DNA of 64,000 bases from Maribacter antarcticus DSM 21422 (GTDB taxonomy: Bacteria; Bacteroidota; Bacteroidia; Flavobacteriales; Flavobacteriaceae): NCBI RefSeq assembly GCF_000621125.1, contig NZ_JHZC01000004.1:558001-622000 (forward strand). Reading direction: 5' to 3'. The notes below the pieces were generated by a model. The model searched no databases, was not told the origin of the DNA, and was given only the letters and a program-made list of their open reading frames with translations. Below are positions 44,041 to 53,457 of the stretch, piece by piece. Positions within the stretch are counted from its first letter, which is position 1, and every line of letters starts with the position of its first letter. Both the position numbers and the translations under genes were made by a program.

Positions 44041-45171
44041 ATGAAAAAAGTCATAGTACTGTGTTTGGTGTTAGTAGCCTTTATTTCCTGCGGTGAGCAG
44101 AAATCTAAGAATGAAAAAACAGTTAAAATTCCTGTGTATGCCTGGACAGGTGGTCCTGGGGACGCAAGCGACCAAGAGTTGTCTGAGCGATTTCTGGCGT
44201 ATAAGGAAAAGGGTATAGACGGACTCCTATATAATGGCGGGCACGACCCGGAGACCTACAAAAGAGTAGGGGCTTTAGTCAAAACGGCAGGTATGGAGTT
44301 CCATGCTTGGATACCTACTATGGTGCAAGGGGAAAACCCAAAAATTTCCAAGGACTTGTATGCGCATAACCGCAATGGGGACTCTGCTTTTGATAAACCT
44401 GCTTATGTAGACTATTACAAGTTTCTTTGCCCCAATAAGGAGGGAACCTACGATTTTCTGTCTAATTTATACGGTTCGGTTGCTGCTGTAGCGGAAATAG
44501 ATGGTATCCATTTGGATTATATCCGGTTTCCCGATGTCATCTTAGCAGAGGGTTTGTGGGATAAATATGGATTAGTAATGGATCAAGAGTATCCAGAATA
44601 TGATTATTGCTATTGTGATAAATGTACATCTGATTTTGAGGAGCAAACTGGGATTGATATTAATAATGTAGCGGATGCTTCAGCGGTTCAAGAATGGAAA
44701 CAGTTTCGGTATGATTTGATTACCAATATGGTAGGGCGTTTGGCTAAAGTGGTCCGTGAGAAGGAAAAAGTAATAAATGCTGCTGTATTTCCAGGACCTA
44801 CTATAGCTAAAGCGAAAGTGCGACAAGAATGGAATACATGGGATTTGGATGCAGTGTTCCCTATGAATTATAACGATTTCTATCTAAAAGGACCAGAGTG
44901 GATAGGTGAAGTGGTTAAGGAAGAGGTGGCCTCCGTAAATGGACTTAAACCTATATATAGCGGATTGTTTATTTGCCCCAACCCAGAAAATAAGTCGAAA
45001 GAAAACGACCCTGAGAATCATGGCCTGTTACCATCAGAAATTGAAACGGCTATCCGAGCTTCCATGGAAAACGGAGCAACTGGGATTTGTCTTTTTACCC
45101 CGGAACGAATGAAGCCTGAGCACTGGGACGCATTTGAGAAGGCTATTTATACGGATTATACCAAGGAATAG
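44041..45171 (+). CDS. GHL-type putative glycoside hydrolase lipoprotein
   Basis: Lipoprotein of 376 aa (FISC, Cys near residue 17) with a TIM-barrel resembling the hypothetical glycosyl hydrolase groups (GHL10/DUF187-like, alpha-amylase superfamily). Visible elements: GIDGLLYNGGHDPETY, FHAWIPTM, and IDGIHLDYIRFPD, in which the Asp after HL corresponds to the predicted nucleophile of such barrels. A CDKC motif (YCYCDKCTSDF) follows the usual position of the B-domain and may bind a metal. Substrate unknown. The gene is divergent from the acyl-CoA synthetase gene, 270 bp away. Confidence 0.7.
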   Translation: MKKVIVLCLVLVAFISCGEQKSKNEKTVKIPVYAWTGGPGDASDQELSERFLAYKEKGIDGLLYNGGHDPETYKRVGALVKTAGMEFHAWIPTMVQGENPKISKDLYAHNRNGDSAFDKPAYVDYYKFLCPNKEGTYDFLSNLYGSVAAVAEIDGIHLDYIRFPDVILAEGLWDKYGLVMDQEYPEYDYCYCDKCTSDFEEQTGIDINNVADASAVQEWKQFRYDLITNMVGRLAKVVREKEKVINAAVFPGPTIAKAKVRQEWNTWDLDAVFPMNYNDFYLKGPEWIGEVVKEEVASVNGLKPIYSGLFICPNPENKSKENDPENHGLLPSEIETAIRASMENGATGICLFTPERMKPEHWDAFEKAIYTDYTKE

Positions 45172-45262
45172 CATCGCATTATAGCAGGGTAAGGCAGTTT
45201 TTTCTTATTAGGAAGTAACTGACTATCTAAAGTTCAAAAAAGCGTTACACGGATTGTTTCCC

Positions 45263-47740
45263 CTATTCTACACTAAAAGTGGTCGTGCTTTTTACTGGAA
45301 CACCTTCACGTGTAATACCTTCCAAGGTTATTTTATAGTCTCCTAGGATATCTCCTGTATAAAAGGAGATAGCGGCCTTTCGTTCATTATTTAGTTGAAT
45401 ATAGGGTTGCCAATGCAATGTTGTTCTACTGTCTACCTCTTTGTTTTCTGGTGTGCCAGTTCCATATTTAGGTTCGTAAAATTTTCTAGCGTACGCATAC
45501 CCGGGGTGTTCAAAATTGAGTGAACCACCTATTCTTTTTGCTTTTCCTGAGGATTCTGTACCATTTTTAGTATACACCGCAATGACTCCATTAGCTCCTC
45601 TAGAACCGTAGATGGCCGCTCTTGGGCCTTTTAGTACATCAATAAAAGCTACATTGTAGGGTAACATTTGTACCAAAATATCGCTTCCCACTTGCGCCCC
45701 ATTTAATAGAACCAAGGCAGAACCAGCACCTTCTGTACTACTAAATGCATCACCTAGACTTGAAGATGCTCTTAGGTAGACAGAAGAACCTCTTACGGTA
45801 AGTCCAGGTACTCTTCCCCTTAAAGCGTCTAAAAGATTTGTAAACCCCATCTCTGTAAAACCTTCAAAATCGACAGTTTGCGAAGGTGTTTTATAGAGAA
45901 CTACCTTTCTTTTAATTGCATACTTATCTAGCTTCTTCTCTTTTTTAACGGCTATAAAAGCTTCATCTAGTTGTATCATTTTATCGGCATATAAAAATGA
46001 ACGCGTGGTTTGCTGCGCTTTTTCATACCCAGTTGTGAATCTTGCCATCGTTTTGGATGCACTACTTACAGGAGGCGAGGGTATTGAATCGAATATGATT
46101 TTGTAATTCAGCGTTGGGTTTCTTTTCTTTTTTGGATAATACACAGTAGCACTTAGCAAGACGGTGGTCGTATCAGTAAAATTTAAATTATTAAAACTAA
46201 AAGCACCATCCTCAGTTGTTTTTGCTCTGTCTTGTATCATTTCCGTGGTGCTATTCGCTGTTAACGAAACGCTGCCTGTAAGGGGTTCAGTAGTATTTAT
46301 AGCATCGACTACTTTTCCTGAAAGGGTAATTCCTGTTTCTGGAAGGAAGTAGTTGGCTGATTGCACCAATTCATCTTCCAACGCATATTGCCGCCATCCT
46401 TGTGTCCGCATTAGAATATCTAGATGTTGTCGTCTGTTCGCATCATTAGAATAGAAATAGTACCCAGGTTGTTCTATTTCACCCTGTAGCGCTGAGCTTA
46501 ACAATACGTAGGTTTTAATATCAATAGTATGATGGGGTTCTGGCAGTACTACGGTATTCGTGACTGATAAAGACATGTCTATCAATTCTTCCTTAAGGGC
46601 TATGGCGTCCATTGTAATTTCCATCGATACCAATTCTTTTTTATCATAAACAGATTTCGAGTTTCTAATGTTGATTATTGGCTCAATAGCATCATTTTCA
46701 TGAAATAGAAGTCGCGCTGCAAGAGGTTGGTTCTCTGGGTTCAGCAAGGTCAACTCTAAAACGCCTTCGTCCAAGATATCCTTGGCTAGTTTTACAACGG
46801 TTGTATGTTCTTGTTTATTTGCATTGACCGCTAGCTTAAAACGTGTTTTAACACCTTGTTTACCAATTAGTTGATACGACTTAAGTTTGATATCTGAAGT
46901 TGCCCTTAGCTCTATTTTGTAAAATTCAGGTTGATTGGAAACGGTCATTAATACACCACTGTTCATGGTTTTTGGTAGTATAAAGCGTTCGTCAGCACCC
47001 ATATATCGTATAACTGCGCTATAGGATCTGTCTGGCTTAGGAATAAAATGGAACAACCCCATCCCTAAATGCATCGATTTAAATGTAGTGATAGTATTTC
47101 CTAGATCATCTGTTATTTTGCCTGATATAGTACTACCATACCCATTGGAATCTATTGCCTTGAAGGAAACGGGGTTTAAAAATCCGGCTATCAAATGCCC
47201 ACCTTCGGGAAAGAATTGAACATCTATGTTGGTGCTGTCTTTTGTTTGTTCCGTATCCGTTCCATTCGCTGCAGCGGACAACGCATTGACGAAAATCGCT
47301 TTTGAAAAATAATTAGACTCCCCAGAATTACGCATGTAATTGGTGTAGGCTCTAATGGTATATTGACCGTTTACTGAGGTTTGAAGAAGTTTAAAATCTC
47401 CCGCAACGGAACCATTTGAAGTTTTAAGTGTTCTTTTGGCTATACGTTGTCCGTTTGGTCCAATTAAGTCCACATATACTATTTCACTCGGAGCGGTAGA
47501 CGCATTGGTCATGCCATTCATTAAATAAGCCTTGAACCAAATATCTTCACCAGCGGCGTAGTAACTCTTGTCTAAATGGAGGTATATTTTTTCGGTCGCT
47601 ACTGCTGTGGGTTGCTGCGAACCGTTTTCTTGTCCAACTAAACCCGTTGACATTGGAAATAACAAGAAAAGGAGTAGGCGTAATATAGTACTGCCTTTTG
47701 CCTTTTGTGATGGCTCAGATGTCGCTGTAGTTTGTTCCAT
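45263..47740 (-). CDS. MG2-like / CarboxypepD / TonB-plug protein without barrel
   Basis: Exported protein of 825 aa (signal segment about residues 18-37). The N-terminal half has macroglobulin-like beta domains (EKIYLHLDKSYYAAGEDIWFKAYLM, an MG2 type start). A carboxypeptidase-regulatory-like fold occurs near 475-550 (GITLSGKVVDAINTTEPLTGSV), then a TonB-receptor plug (about 625-730; FTNLLDALRGRVPGL, VLKGPRAAIYGSRGANGV). No 22-strand barrel follows: only about 85 residues remain. Such proteins are widespread in Bacteroidota, and probably interact with outer-membrane receptors or surface export; the role is unknown. Converges with the GHL gene. Confidence 0.75.
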   Translation of the reverse strand: MEQTTATSEPSQKAKGSTILRLLLFLLFPMSTGLVGQENGSQQPTAVATEKIYLHLDKSYYAAGEDIWFKAYLMNGMTNASTAPSEIVYVDLIGPNGQRIAKRTLKTSNGSVAGDFKLLQTSVNGQYTIRAYTNYMRNSGESNYFSKAIFVNALSAAANGTDTEQTKDSTNIDVQFFPEGGHLIAGFLNPVSFKAIDSNGYGSTISGKITDDLGNTITTFKSMHLGMGLFHFIPKPDRSYSAVIRYMGADERFILPKTMNSGVLMTVSNQPEFYKIELRATSDIKLKSYQLIGKQGVKTRFKLAVNANKQEHTTVVKLAKDILDEGVLELTLLNPENQPLAARLLFHENDAIEPIINIRNSKSVYDKKELVSMEITMDAIALKEELIDMSLSVTNTVVLPEPHHTIDIKTYVLLSSALQGEIEQPGYYFYSNDANRRQHLDILMRTQGWRQYALEDELVQSANYFLPETGITLSGKVVDAINTTEPLTGSVSLTANSTTEMIQDRAKTTEDGAFSFNNLNFTDTTTVLLSATVYYPKKKRNPTLNYKIIFDSIPSPPVSSASKTMARFTTGYEKAQQTTRSFLYADKMIQLDEAFIAVKKEKKLDKYAIKRKVVLYKTPSQTVDFEGFTEMGFTNLLDALRGRVPGLTVRGSSVYLRASSSLGDAFSSTEGAGSALVLLNGAQVGSDILVQMLPYNVAFIDVLKGPRAAIYGSRGANGVIAVYTKNGTESSGKAKRIGGSLNFEHPGYAYARKFYEPKYGTGTPENKEVDSRTTLHWQPYIQLNNERKAAISFYTGDILGDYKITLEGITREGVPVKSTTTFSVE

Positions 47741-48000
47741 TTCTCTTAAAAATATGGAAGAATAGGGTAGGAATACGAGCGAAAAATTAAGCTTAACAAA
47801 AATTTAGCAGTAGGTAAAACAAGGGTAGCTTTGAATTTATAGCGCAAGCTACGGTTAGGACAGCCTTGTTTTTATACAGGTGAATTGCCCGTTATGACGG
47901 GACTCCTGTTCGTAAACACATCCCTTATTTTTAAAAAAAATAGCGGCACCACGAGTGTACATAGCGCGTAAAGACACATAAACCCATACCCCAGCAACAC
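47741..48000. other. Spacer between purL and TonB-plug gene
   Basis: 260 bp, no gene, repeat or clear terminator recognised. Confidence 0.4.
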
Positions 48001-51000
48001 TTAACGATGCTTCAAAACCCATTCTTTCGCATTTATAAAAGCGGCTAACCAAGGCGAAACGGCATCCGTCCTATCTGTAGGGTAGTGCGCCCAGTTCCAT
48101 GGGAAGGTAGAACGCTCTATATGTGGCATGGTAACTAAATGCCTTCCTGTCGCATCACAAAGCATAGCGGTATTAAAGTCGCTCCCATTAGGATTTGCCG
48201 GATAGGTCTCATAACCATACTTAGCAACGATATCATACTTATCTTCCGTATTTGGAAGGTTAAACTTCCCTTCGCCATGGGATACCCATACCCCTAAGGT
48301 AGTGCCAGCTAAACTGGATAACATGACCGAATTATTCTCTTGAATTTTTACCGATGTAAAGATACTCTCATGCTTTTGAGAATCGTTATAGGTCAGCTTT
48401 CCATGGGTTTCATGGGTTGGATTGATGAGGTCTAACTCCATAAACAACTGGCAACCATTACAAATACCTACAGATAATGTATCCGGTCGCGCAAAGAAAT
48501 CAGTAATCACTTTATTCGCTTTTTCGTTGTATTTGATAGCGCCTGCCCATCCTTTGGCACTTCCTAAAACATCGGAGTTCGAGAAGCCTCCTACGGCACC
48601 TAAGAACTGAATATCCTCCAAGGTTTCACGGCCTGATATGATATCTGTCATGTGTACGTCCTTTACATCAAAACCAGCGAGGTACATGGCGTTTGCCATT
48701 TCACGTTCGGAGTTGCTTCCTTTTTCACGAAGGATGGCTGCTTTGGGTTTGGCTGCGCCGTTCGAAGTATTATTTGGTAGGGTTCCATTAAAATCGGTCG
48801 GGAATACATATTTTAAAGGCTGCACCTTGTAGTTATCAAAGCGGTCTTTTGCAAGACCGTTTGCGGTTTGTTTGGTATCCAATAGAAACGAAGTTTTAAA
48901 CCAAGTATCCCGAAGCGATGCGACATTCAGTCCCATTTCCATACCAGCATTCTTAATACGCAATGTAGGTTCTGAGCTTACGCTTCCAATTTTTTTGACA
49001 TCTATTTTAGCATCAACCAGTAGTTGTTCGATTACATTATCTTTCAACTGAAATACAATACCGATATTTTCTGAAAACAGCAGTTTGATGGTATCCGATT
49101 CCCCTAAACTTGTCAGATCTAAATCAGCGCCTAAATCGGTATCGGCAAAACATAATTCTAAGAGGGTAGTAATCAATCCCCCTGAGGCAACATCATGTCC
49201 TGCAAGTACTTGCCCTTCTTTTATTAAGCGTTGCATCAAATCGAAGACCGACTTAAAATAGGCATCATTTTTAATTGTTGGGGCTTCGGTACCAATCGCA
49301 TTTCGTACTTGTGCAAAAGAAGAACCGCCTAGCTTATAGGCATCTCTTGATAGATTGATATAGTAAATGTCTCCACCGTCTTTTTGTAATACCGGTTCTA
49401 CAACTTTCGTGATGTCGTTACAATTTCCGGCAGCAGAAATAACTACGGTACCGGGCGCAATAACATCCCCGTCTTTATATTTTTGTTTCATGGAAAGGGA
49501 ATCCTTTCCTGTAGGCACGTTGATGCCTAGCGCGATAGAAAAATCCGATATCGCTTGCACGGCTTGGTATAGTCTGGCATCTTCCCCTTCGTTCTTGCAC
49601 GGCCACATCCAGTTGGCAGATAGCGAGACCGATTTTAATCCGTCTTTCATGGGTGCCCAGATGATATTCGTTAAGGCCTCTGCGATACTATTTTTACTCC
49701 CCGCGGCTGGGTCAATAAGTCCGGAAATAGGGGAGTGGCCAATACTCGTGGCAATCCCTTCCTTTCCTTTAAAATCTAGCGCCATAACGCCCACATTATT
49801 CAAAGGCAACTGCAAGGGGCCTGCACATTGTTGTTTGGCGACCTTACCACCCACACATCTATCTACTTTATTGGTGAGCCAATCCTTACAACCAACTGCC
49901 TCTAGTTGCAGTACCTGTTCCAAATAGTCATGGAAAAATTCCAATTCGTACTCTGGTGCCTTATACGTTCTTTTGATGGTGGTGTCTGTCAATATCGTTT
50001 TTGGAGAGCTTCCAAAGATATCTGTAAGGTGCACATCCATCGGTTTTTCTCCTGTGGTGGCCGATGCAAAGGTAAAACGGTCATCACCGGTAACGGCACC
50101 TACTTCGTACATTGGGGAGCGCTCCCGATCTGCAATTCGCTTAAGTAGGGCAACATCGTCTTTACCGATCACCAAGCCCATACGCTCTTGGGATTCATTT
50201 CCAATAATCTCTTTGGCCGATAGGGTTGGATCGCCCACGGGGAGTTTATCCAAGTCTATGTTACCGCCTGTTTCTTCTACCAGTTCCGAGAGGCAGTTGA
50301 GGTGTCCGCCTGCCCCATGATCGTGAATGGAGACAATCGTATTGATCTCGCTTTCTACCATACCACGAATGGCATTTGCGGCTCGTTTTTGCATTTCGGG
50401 GTTGGAGCGTTGAATAGCGTTTAGCTCAATAGACGCACTAAATTCGCCTGTATCTGCACTAGATACTGCTGCACCACCCATGCCAATGCGGTAGTTGTCC
50501 CCGCCAAGAATCACAATTTTATCGCCTGTTTCTGGTGTGTCTTTTAGGGCCTGCTCTGCTTTTCCGTAGCCAATACCACCCGCTTGCATGATTACTTTAT
50601 CGTAACCAAGTCTTCTTGTGCTTCCGGTATCGTCTGGACTAGCATCGTTTGCCTCATCGTGCTCAAAGGTCAATACCGAACCGGTAATTAAAGGCTGACC
50701 GAATTTATTTCCAAAATCCGATGCGCCGTTGGAGGCCTTTATTAAAATATCCATGGGGGTTTGGTAGCGCCAGGGTCGCTCTGCCATGCCATTCTCCCAA
50801 GGCCTGTCTTTTTCTAATCTAGAAAGTGCGGTCATATACACCGCTGTTCCTGCAGAAGGTAAGGAGCCCTTACCACCCGCCAAACGATCACGTATTTCGC
50901 CACCAGCACCCGTTGCTGCCCCATTAAAAGGTTCTACGGTAGTTGGGAAGTTGTGTGTTTCTGCTTTGATGGAAATAACCGAATTAAACTCCGATTCTTG

Positions 51001-51699
51001 ATAAAAATCCGGTTTATCTGCTGTTTTTGGCGCGAATTGCACCACTTTAGGTCCTTTTACAAAAGCAACGTTGTCCTTGTAAGCCGATACAATAGCGTTG
51101 TGGTTTTCTAAAGAGGTCTTTTTTATAAGTTTAAATAAGGAAGACGGCATTTCTTTTCCATCTATGATAAAGGTACCGTTGAATATTTTGTGTCTGCAGT
51201 GCTCCGAGTTGACCTGACTAAAACCAAAGACTTCAGAATCGGTTAGTGGTCTGCCCATTTTTTCGGATAGCTTGTTTAGGTAGTCCACCTCCTCATCGCT
51301 TAGTGCCAATCCCTCTTGTTGGTTGTAGGCGGCAATATCATCAATGTTTAGAATCGCTTCTGGCTGCACCGCTACTTTAAAAATGTCTTGGTGCAGTTGC
51401 TCATACTTCTGAAAAAGCATGGGGTCAAAGGTGGTGTCTTCTGCTGAGGTGGCCTTAAACTCCTCTATGCGGATAATCCCAGTAATCCCCATGTTCTGGG
51501 TGATTTCCGTAGCATTCGTACTCCAAGGGGTCACCATAGCGGCACGGGGGCCAATAAAAAAAGCGTCTACTGACGCCGCTGCTATTTTAAGGTTGTTGCC
51601 AAACAACCAGCTTAGTTTGTCTATGTCTGTTGGGTTGATTTCTTGAGCAGTTTGGACGGCAAAAACTTTGGTTGCGATATCCCCGAAGAAATGAATCAT
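48001..51699 (-). CDS. purL: Phosphoribosylformylglycinamidine synthase
   Basis: Large single-chain FGAM synthase of 1232 aa (the PurL type with synthetase and glutaminase in one protein). It converts FGAR, glutamine and ATP to FGAM in de novo purine synthesis. Seen: VNSEHCRHKIF near residue 165, the PurM-like ATP-binding AETHNFPTTVEPFNGAATG..GGEIRD region, HDHGAGGHLN, a second PurM-like half with HDVASGG, and a C-terminal class I glutaminase with the nucleophile Cys1080 in GICNGCQ and HGEGKF. The full length and intact motifs indicate a functional housekeeping gene. It appears to be monocistronic. Confidence 0.97.
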   Translation of the reverse strand: MIHFFGDIATKVFAVQTAQEINPTDIDKLSWLFGNNLKIAAASVDAFFIGPRAAMVTPWSTNATEITQNMGITGIIRIEEFKATSAEDTTFDPMLFQKYEQLHQDIFKVAVQPEAILNIDDIAAYNQQEGLALSDEEVDYLNKLSEKMGRPLTDSEVFGFSQVNSEHCRHKIFNGTFIIDGKEMPSSLFKLIKKTSLENHNAIVSAYKDNVAFVKGPKVVQFAPKTADKPDFYQESEFNSVISIKAETHNFPTTVEPFNGAATGAGGEIRDRLAGGKGSLPSAGTAVYMTALSRLEKDRPWENGMAERPWRYQTPMDILIKASNGASDFGNKFGQPLITGSVLTFEHDEANDASPDDTGSTRRLGYDKVIMQAGGIGYGKAEQALKDTPETGDKIVILGGDNYRIGMGGAAVSSADTGEFSASIELNAIQRSNPEMQKRAANAIRGMVESEINTIVSIHDHGAGGHLNCLSELVEETGGNIDLDKLPVGDPTLSAKEIIGNESQERMGLVIGKDDVALLKRIADRERSPMYEVGAVTGDDRFTFASATTGEKPMDVHLTDIFGSSPKTILTDTTIKRTYKAPEYELEFFHDYLEQVLQLEAVGCKDWLTNKVDRCVGGKVAKQQCAGPLQLPLNNVGVMALDFKGKEGIATSIGHSPISGLIDPAAGSKNSIAEALTNIIWAPMKDGLKSVSLSANWMWPCKNEGEDARLYQAVQAISDFSIALGINVPTGKDSLSMKQKYKDGDVIAPGTVVISAAGNCNDITKVVEPVLQKDGGDIYYINLSRDAYKLGGSSFAQVRNAIGTEAPTIKNDAYFKSVFDLMQRLIKEGQVLAGHDVASGGLITTLLELCFADTDLGADLDLTSLGESDTIKLLFSENIGIVFQLKDNVIEQLLVDAKIDVKKIGSVSSEPTLRIKNAGMEMGLNVASLRDTWFKTSFLLDTKQTANGLAKDRFDNYKVQPLKYVFPTDFNGTLPNNTSNGAAKPKAAILREKGSNSEREMANAMYLAGFDVKDVHMTDIISGRETLEDIQFLGAVGGFSNSDVLGSAKGWAGAIKYNEKANKVITDFFARPDTLSVGICNGCQLFMELDLINPTHETHGKLTYNDSQKHESIFTSVKIQENNSVMLSSLAGTTLGVWVSHGEGKFNLPNTEDKYDIVAKYGYETYPANPNGSDFNTAMLCDATGRHLVTMPHIERSTFPWNWAHYPTDRTDAVSPWLAAFINAKEWVLKHR

Positions 51700-51917
51700 A
51701 TATGCTTAGGTATTGAGCGGGTTAGGAAAACGCAAATTTACGATTTAATGTGTGATTTTTTTACTGTGCGAAGAACAGTTTTCAACCACCTGTGTTGATA
51801 GTGTATGCGGTAATCGCTATTTAAATGCGCAGAGGCTTGCCTTTACATTTTAAGATGGTGCTTTTACGAAGGTCTTATGGGTTTGCCCTACACTAGTTTC
51901 CTGTACTAAAAAGGGGG

Positions 51918-52685
51918 CTAGGAAGCGCTAAGGGCTGCGTAGTGTACTTCTTCTGAAACACCTGCTACATTCCCTTGGTATTCCTTTCCGCGCAGTCGCG
52001 CTACGGGGTAGGCGGTGAGTTCCCCATCTGGCAATGGCGCTATTAGGTCTTGAATACCTTTCTTAGCTGTGGCATCTGCAATGGGGTGCAGCCATGCAGC
52101 TTCCAAACCGTTCTGTAGTACACATGGCATCCGTGGTGCTTTTAGCTTCGGGTTGTTATGAATGTGCTGCATTAGGGTATTTGCGGTGGTAGTCACGATT
52201 GAAAAGCTACGCAATAGCCCCTTGGTCTCCGGATTTCGCCATTCGCTCCACAGCCCCGCTAGTGCTAAGGGACGGCGTTCGCTGCGATGCACAAAATAGG
52301 GAAATGTTTTCCCCGCTTTGTGGTGATGCTCGTAGAACCCATCTACATAAATAATACACCTGTGGTCTTGGGCGGCAGCTCTAAACGCAGGTTTCTCAAA
52401 AATCGTCTCTCCTCGGGCATTCAGTGTCGCGTTCCATAGTTTTTTTTGCTGTGCGGTGTCTTTGGTCCAATGCGGCACAAGGCCCCAGGTAGCGACTTCT
52501 GGAAAATAGGGCGAACGGTCGGTATAGATGAATAGTTCTGGATGGGTAAAACCGGACGCATGGTGCAGGGGCAAATCGGTTAGCGGTGCCAGGCGTTCGC
52601 GGATATCTTCCATGGCCTGTAGGTCTTGATTTTTCTCCGCTCTTTTAAGCTGTGTTTCTAAACTTGTTTTGATGTCGTAGCACAT
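51918..52685 (-). CDS. SOS response-associated peptidase (YedK/HMCES)
   Basis: SRAP domain protein of 255 aa. It shields abasic sites in single-stranded DNA by forming a thiazolidine crosslink with Cys2, here present after Met removal (MCYDIK). Other conserved parts: WGLVPHW, NARGETIFEKPAF with the active Asn, IIYVDGFYEHH with the Glu, HNNPKLKAPRMPCVL with the His/Arg-Met-Pro motif. An insert EKNQDLQAMEDIRER near residue 20 is slightly longer than in E. coli YedK. It is the last conserved gene before the accessory region on its upstream side. Confidence 0.9.
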   Translation of the reverse strand: MCYDIKTSLETQLKRAEKNQDLQAMEDIRERLAPLTDLPLHHASGFTHPELFIYTDRSPYFPEVATWGLVPHWTKDTAQQKKLWNATLNARGETIFEKPAFRAAAQDHRCIIYVDGFYEHHHKAGKTFPYFVHRSERRPLALAGLWSEWRNPETKGLLRSFSIVTTTANTLMQHIHNNPKLKAPRMPCVLQNGLEAAWLHPIADATAKKGIQDLIAPLPDGELTAYPVARLRGKEYQGNVAGVSEEVHYAALSAS

Positions 52686-52963
52686 GGGTTTTTGCTTGGG
52701 GTAGCTGCTGCTACGTTATAAAGTGAGAAGATACGACATCTTGGGTTTTGGGCAACGTGTAAGCAAAATTCTAAAGATTTTGGGAGGTTATACGCCTGCC
52801 CAAAGCATTGAATTTGGCGTAAAATAAGCCTGAGGTACCGGTTTTGTGGTAAGGTATTTTTACTCCCTTTCCGTTTGCTATTTTTACGATTCTAAAGGCC
52901 ACCTGCGCACTACGTTGCAGTGCTAATGCCATAACGTAGTGTCCGTTTAATTTACATACATTA
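52686..52963. other. Spacer between YedK gene and decayed cassette
   Basis: No gene. It contains the 9-bp hairpin at 52908-52941, listed separately, about 22 bp downstream of the decayed gene's stop. Confidence 0.4.
52908..52941 (-). other. 9-bp perfect hairpin at cassette end
   Basis: CACTACGTT (52908-52916) pairs with AACGTAGTG (52933-52941) across a 16-nt loop containing GCTAATGCC. It stands just downstream of the decayed gene at 52964-53212 on the minus strand. No U tract follows, so it looks more like a recombination or cassette-boundary hairpin than a terminator. Confidence 0.4.
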
Positions 52964-53212
52964 TTACAGGTTGCGAGATTTTAATTCTTTCTCTAATACC
53001 ACAGTTTTTTTTTCCATTTTTAATAAAAGGATAGGTCAAGAGTACTGGGAAAAACGTAAAAAATTCAAAACCATTTTTTACTGCGCTAAAAATAGTAATT
53101 CCTATACATAGCCCAATAATAGTTGCATTTACGGTCTTGTTGTATTGTATTTTCTTTTTTCTTCCAATAATTGCTCGTTATTTAAAGCTGCGAATACAGT
53201 ATGTTCGATTGT
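52964..53212 (-). pseudogene. Decayed small membrane protein with two poly-A frameshifts
   Basis: Three reading frames on the minus strand join into one plausible protein of about 80 aa. The first (from about 53212) gives EHTVFAALNNEQLLEEK; after a slip in an A run it continues as YNKTVNATIIGLCIGITI with FFTFFPVLLTYPFIKNGKK, two hydrophobic segments; after a second slip in the A9 run near 53010-53018 it ends TVVLEKELKSRNL and TAA at 52964-52966. No ATG is present at the expected start (ACA ATC GAA). The composition resembles small two-helix proteins common in Flavobacteria. Lost start plus two shifts argue for true decay, though homopolymer errors may contribute. Confidence 0.55.
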
Positions 53213-53264
53213 CTAAAGTTAGTTAACGATGAATTTATGATTTTTTTTCAAAATGTTTTAAAAC

Positions 53265-53457
53265 GTCTCGGCTATGGTTAGTACGGGATTTCAGAGAACT
53301 GAACTTTCGGACTTGCACTTAGCCAAATTTTTAATTTTTTCTTTATTTCAGTAAACACGCAAAATTCAAAATTTTGCGGACTTAATTCAAGGCACTTCAC
53401 TTTGGGTTAAGCACCAAAACCCTTATTAAATATAGCCATTGTTGGCATTTCGTTATT
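53265..53457 (-). repeat. Inverted-ended spacer element upstream of decayed gene
   Basis: On the minus strand the element starts right at the DUF3644 stop with TAACGAAATGCCAACAATGG, continues GGCTATATTTAATAAGGG, has a central imperfect hairpin (GCAAAATTTTGAATTTTGC), and ends with GTACTAACCATAGCCGAGA and CGTT. GGCTAT near the start is complementary to ATAGCC near the end, and AACG to CGTT at the tips. From memory, spacers with this wording recur between accessory genes of many Flavobacteriia; that recollection would need a search. It resembles the cassette layout formed by the 130-bp repeats at 55503 and 56793 but has a different sequence. Confidence 0.5.

Noticed and set aside
48001-51699. 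Long open frames on the + strand opposite purL (for example around 49367-49927)
   Set aside because: They are mirror frames of a conserved coding gene; no family signature and no start context.
51700-51917. Purine riboswitch upstream of purL
   Set aside because: No conserved junction sequences or pairing helices could be found in the leader.
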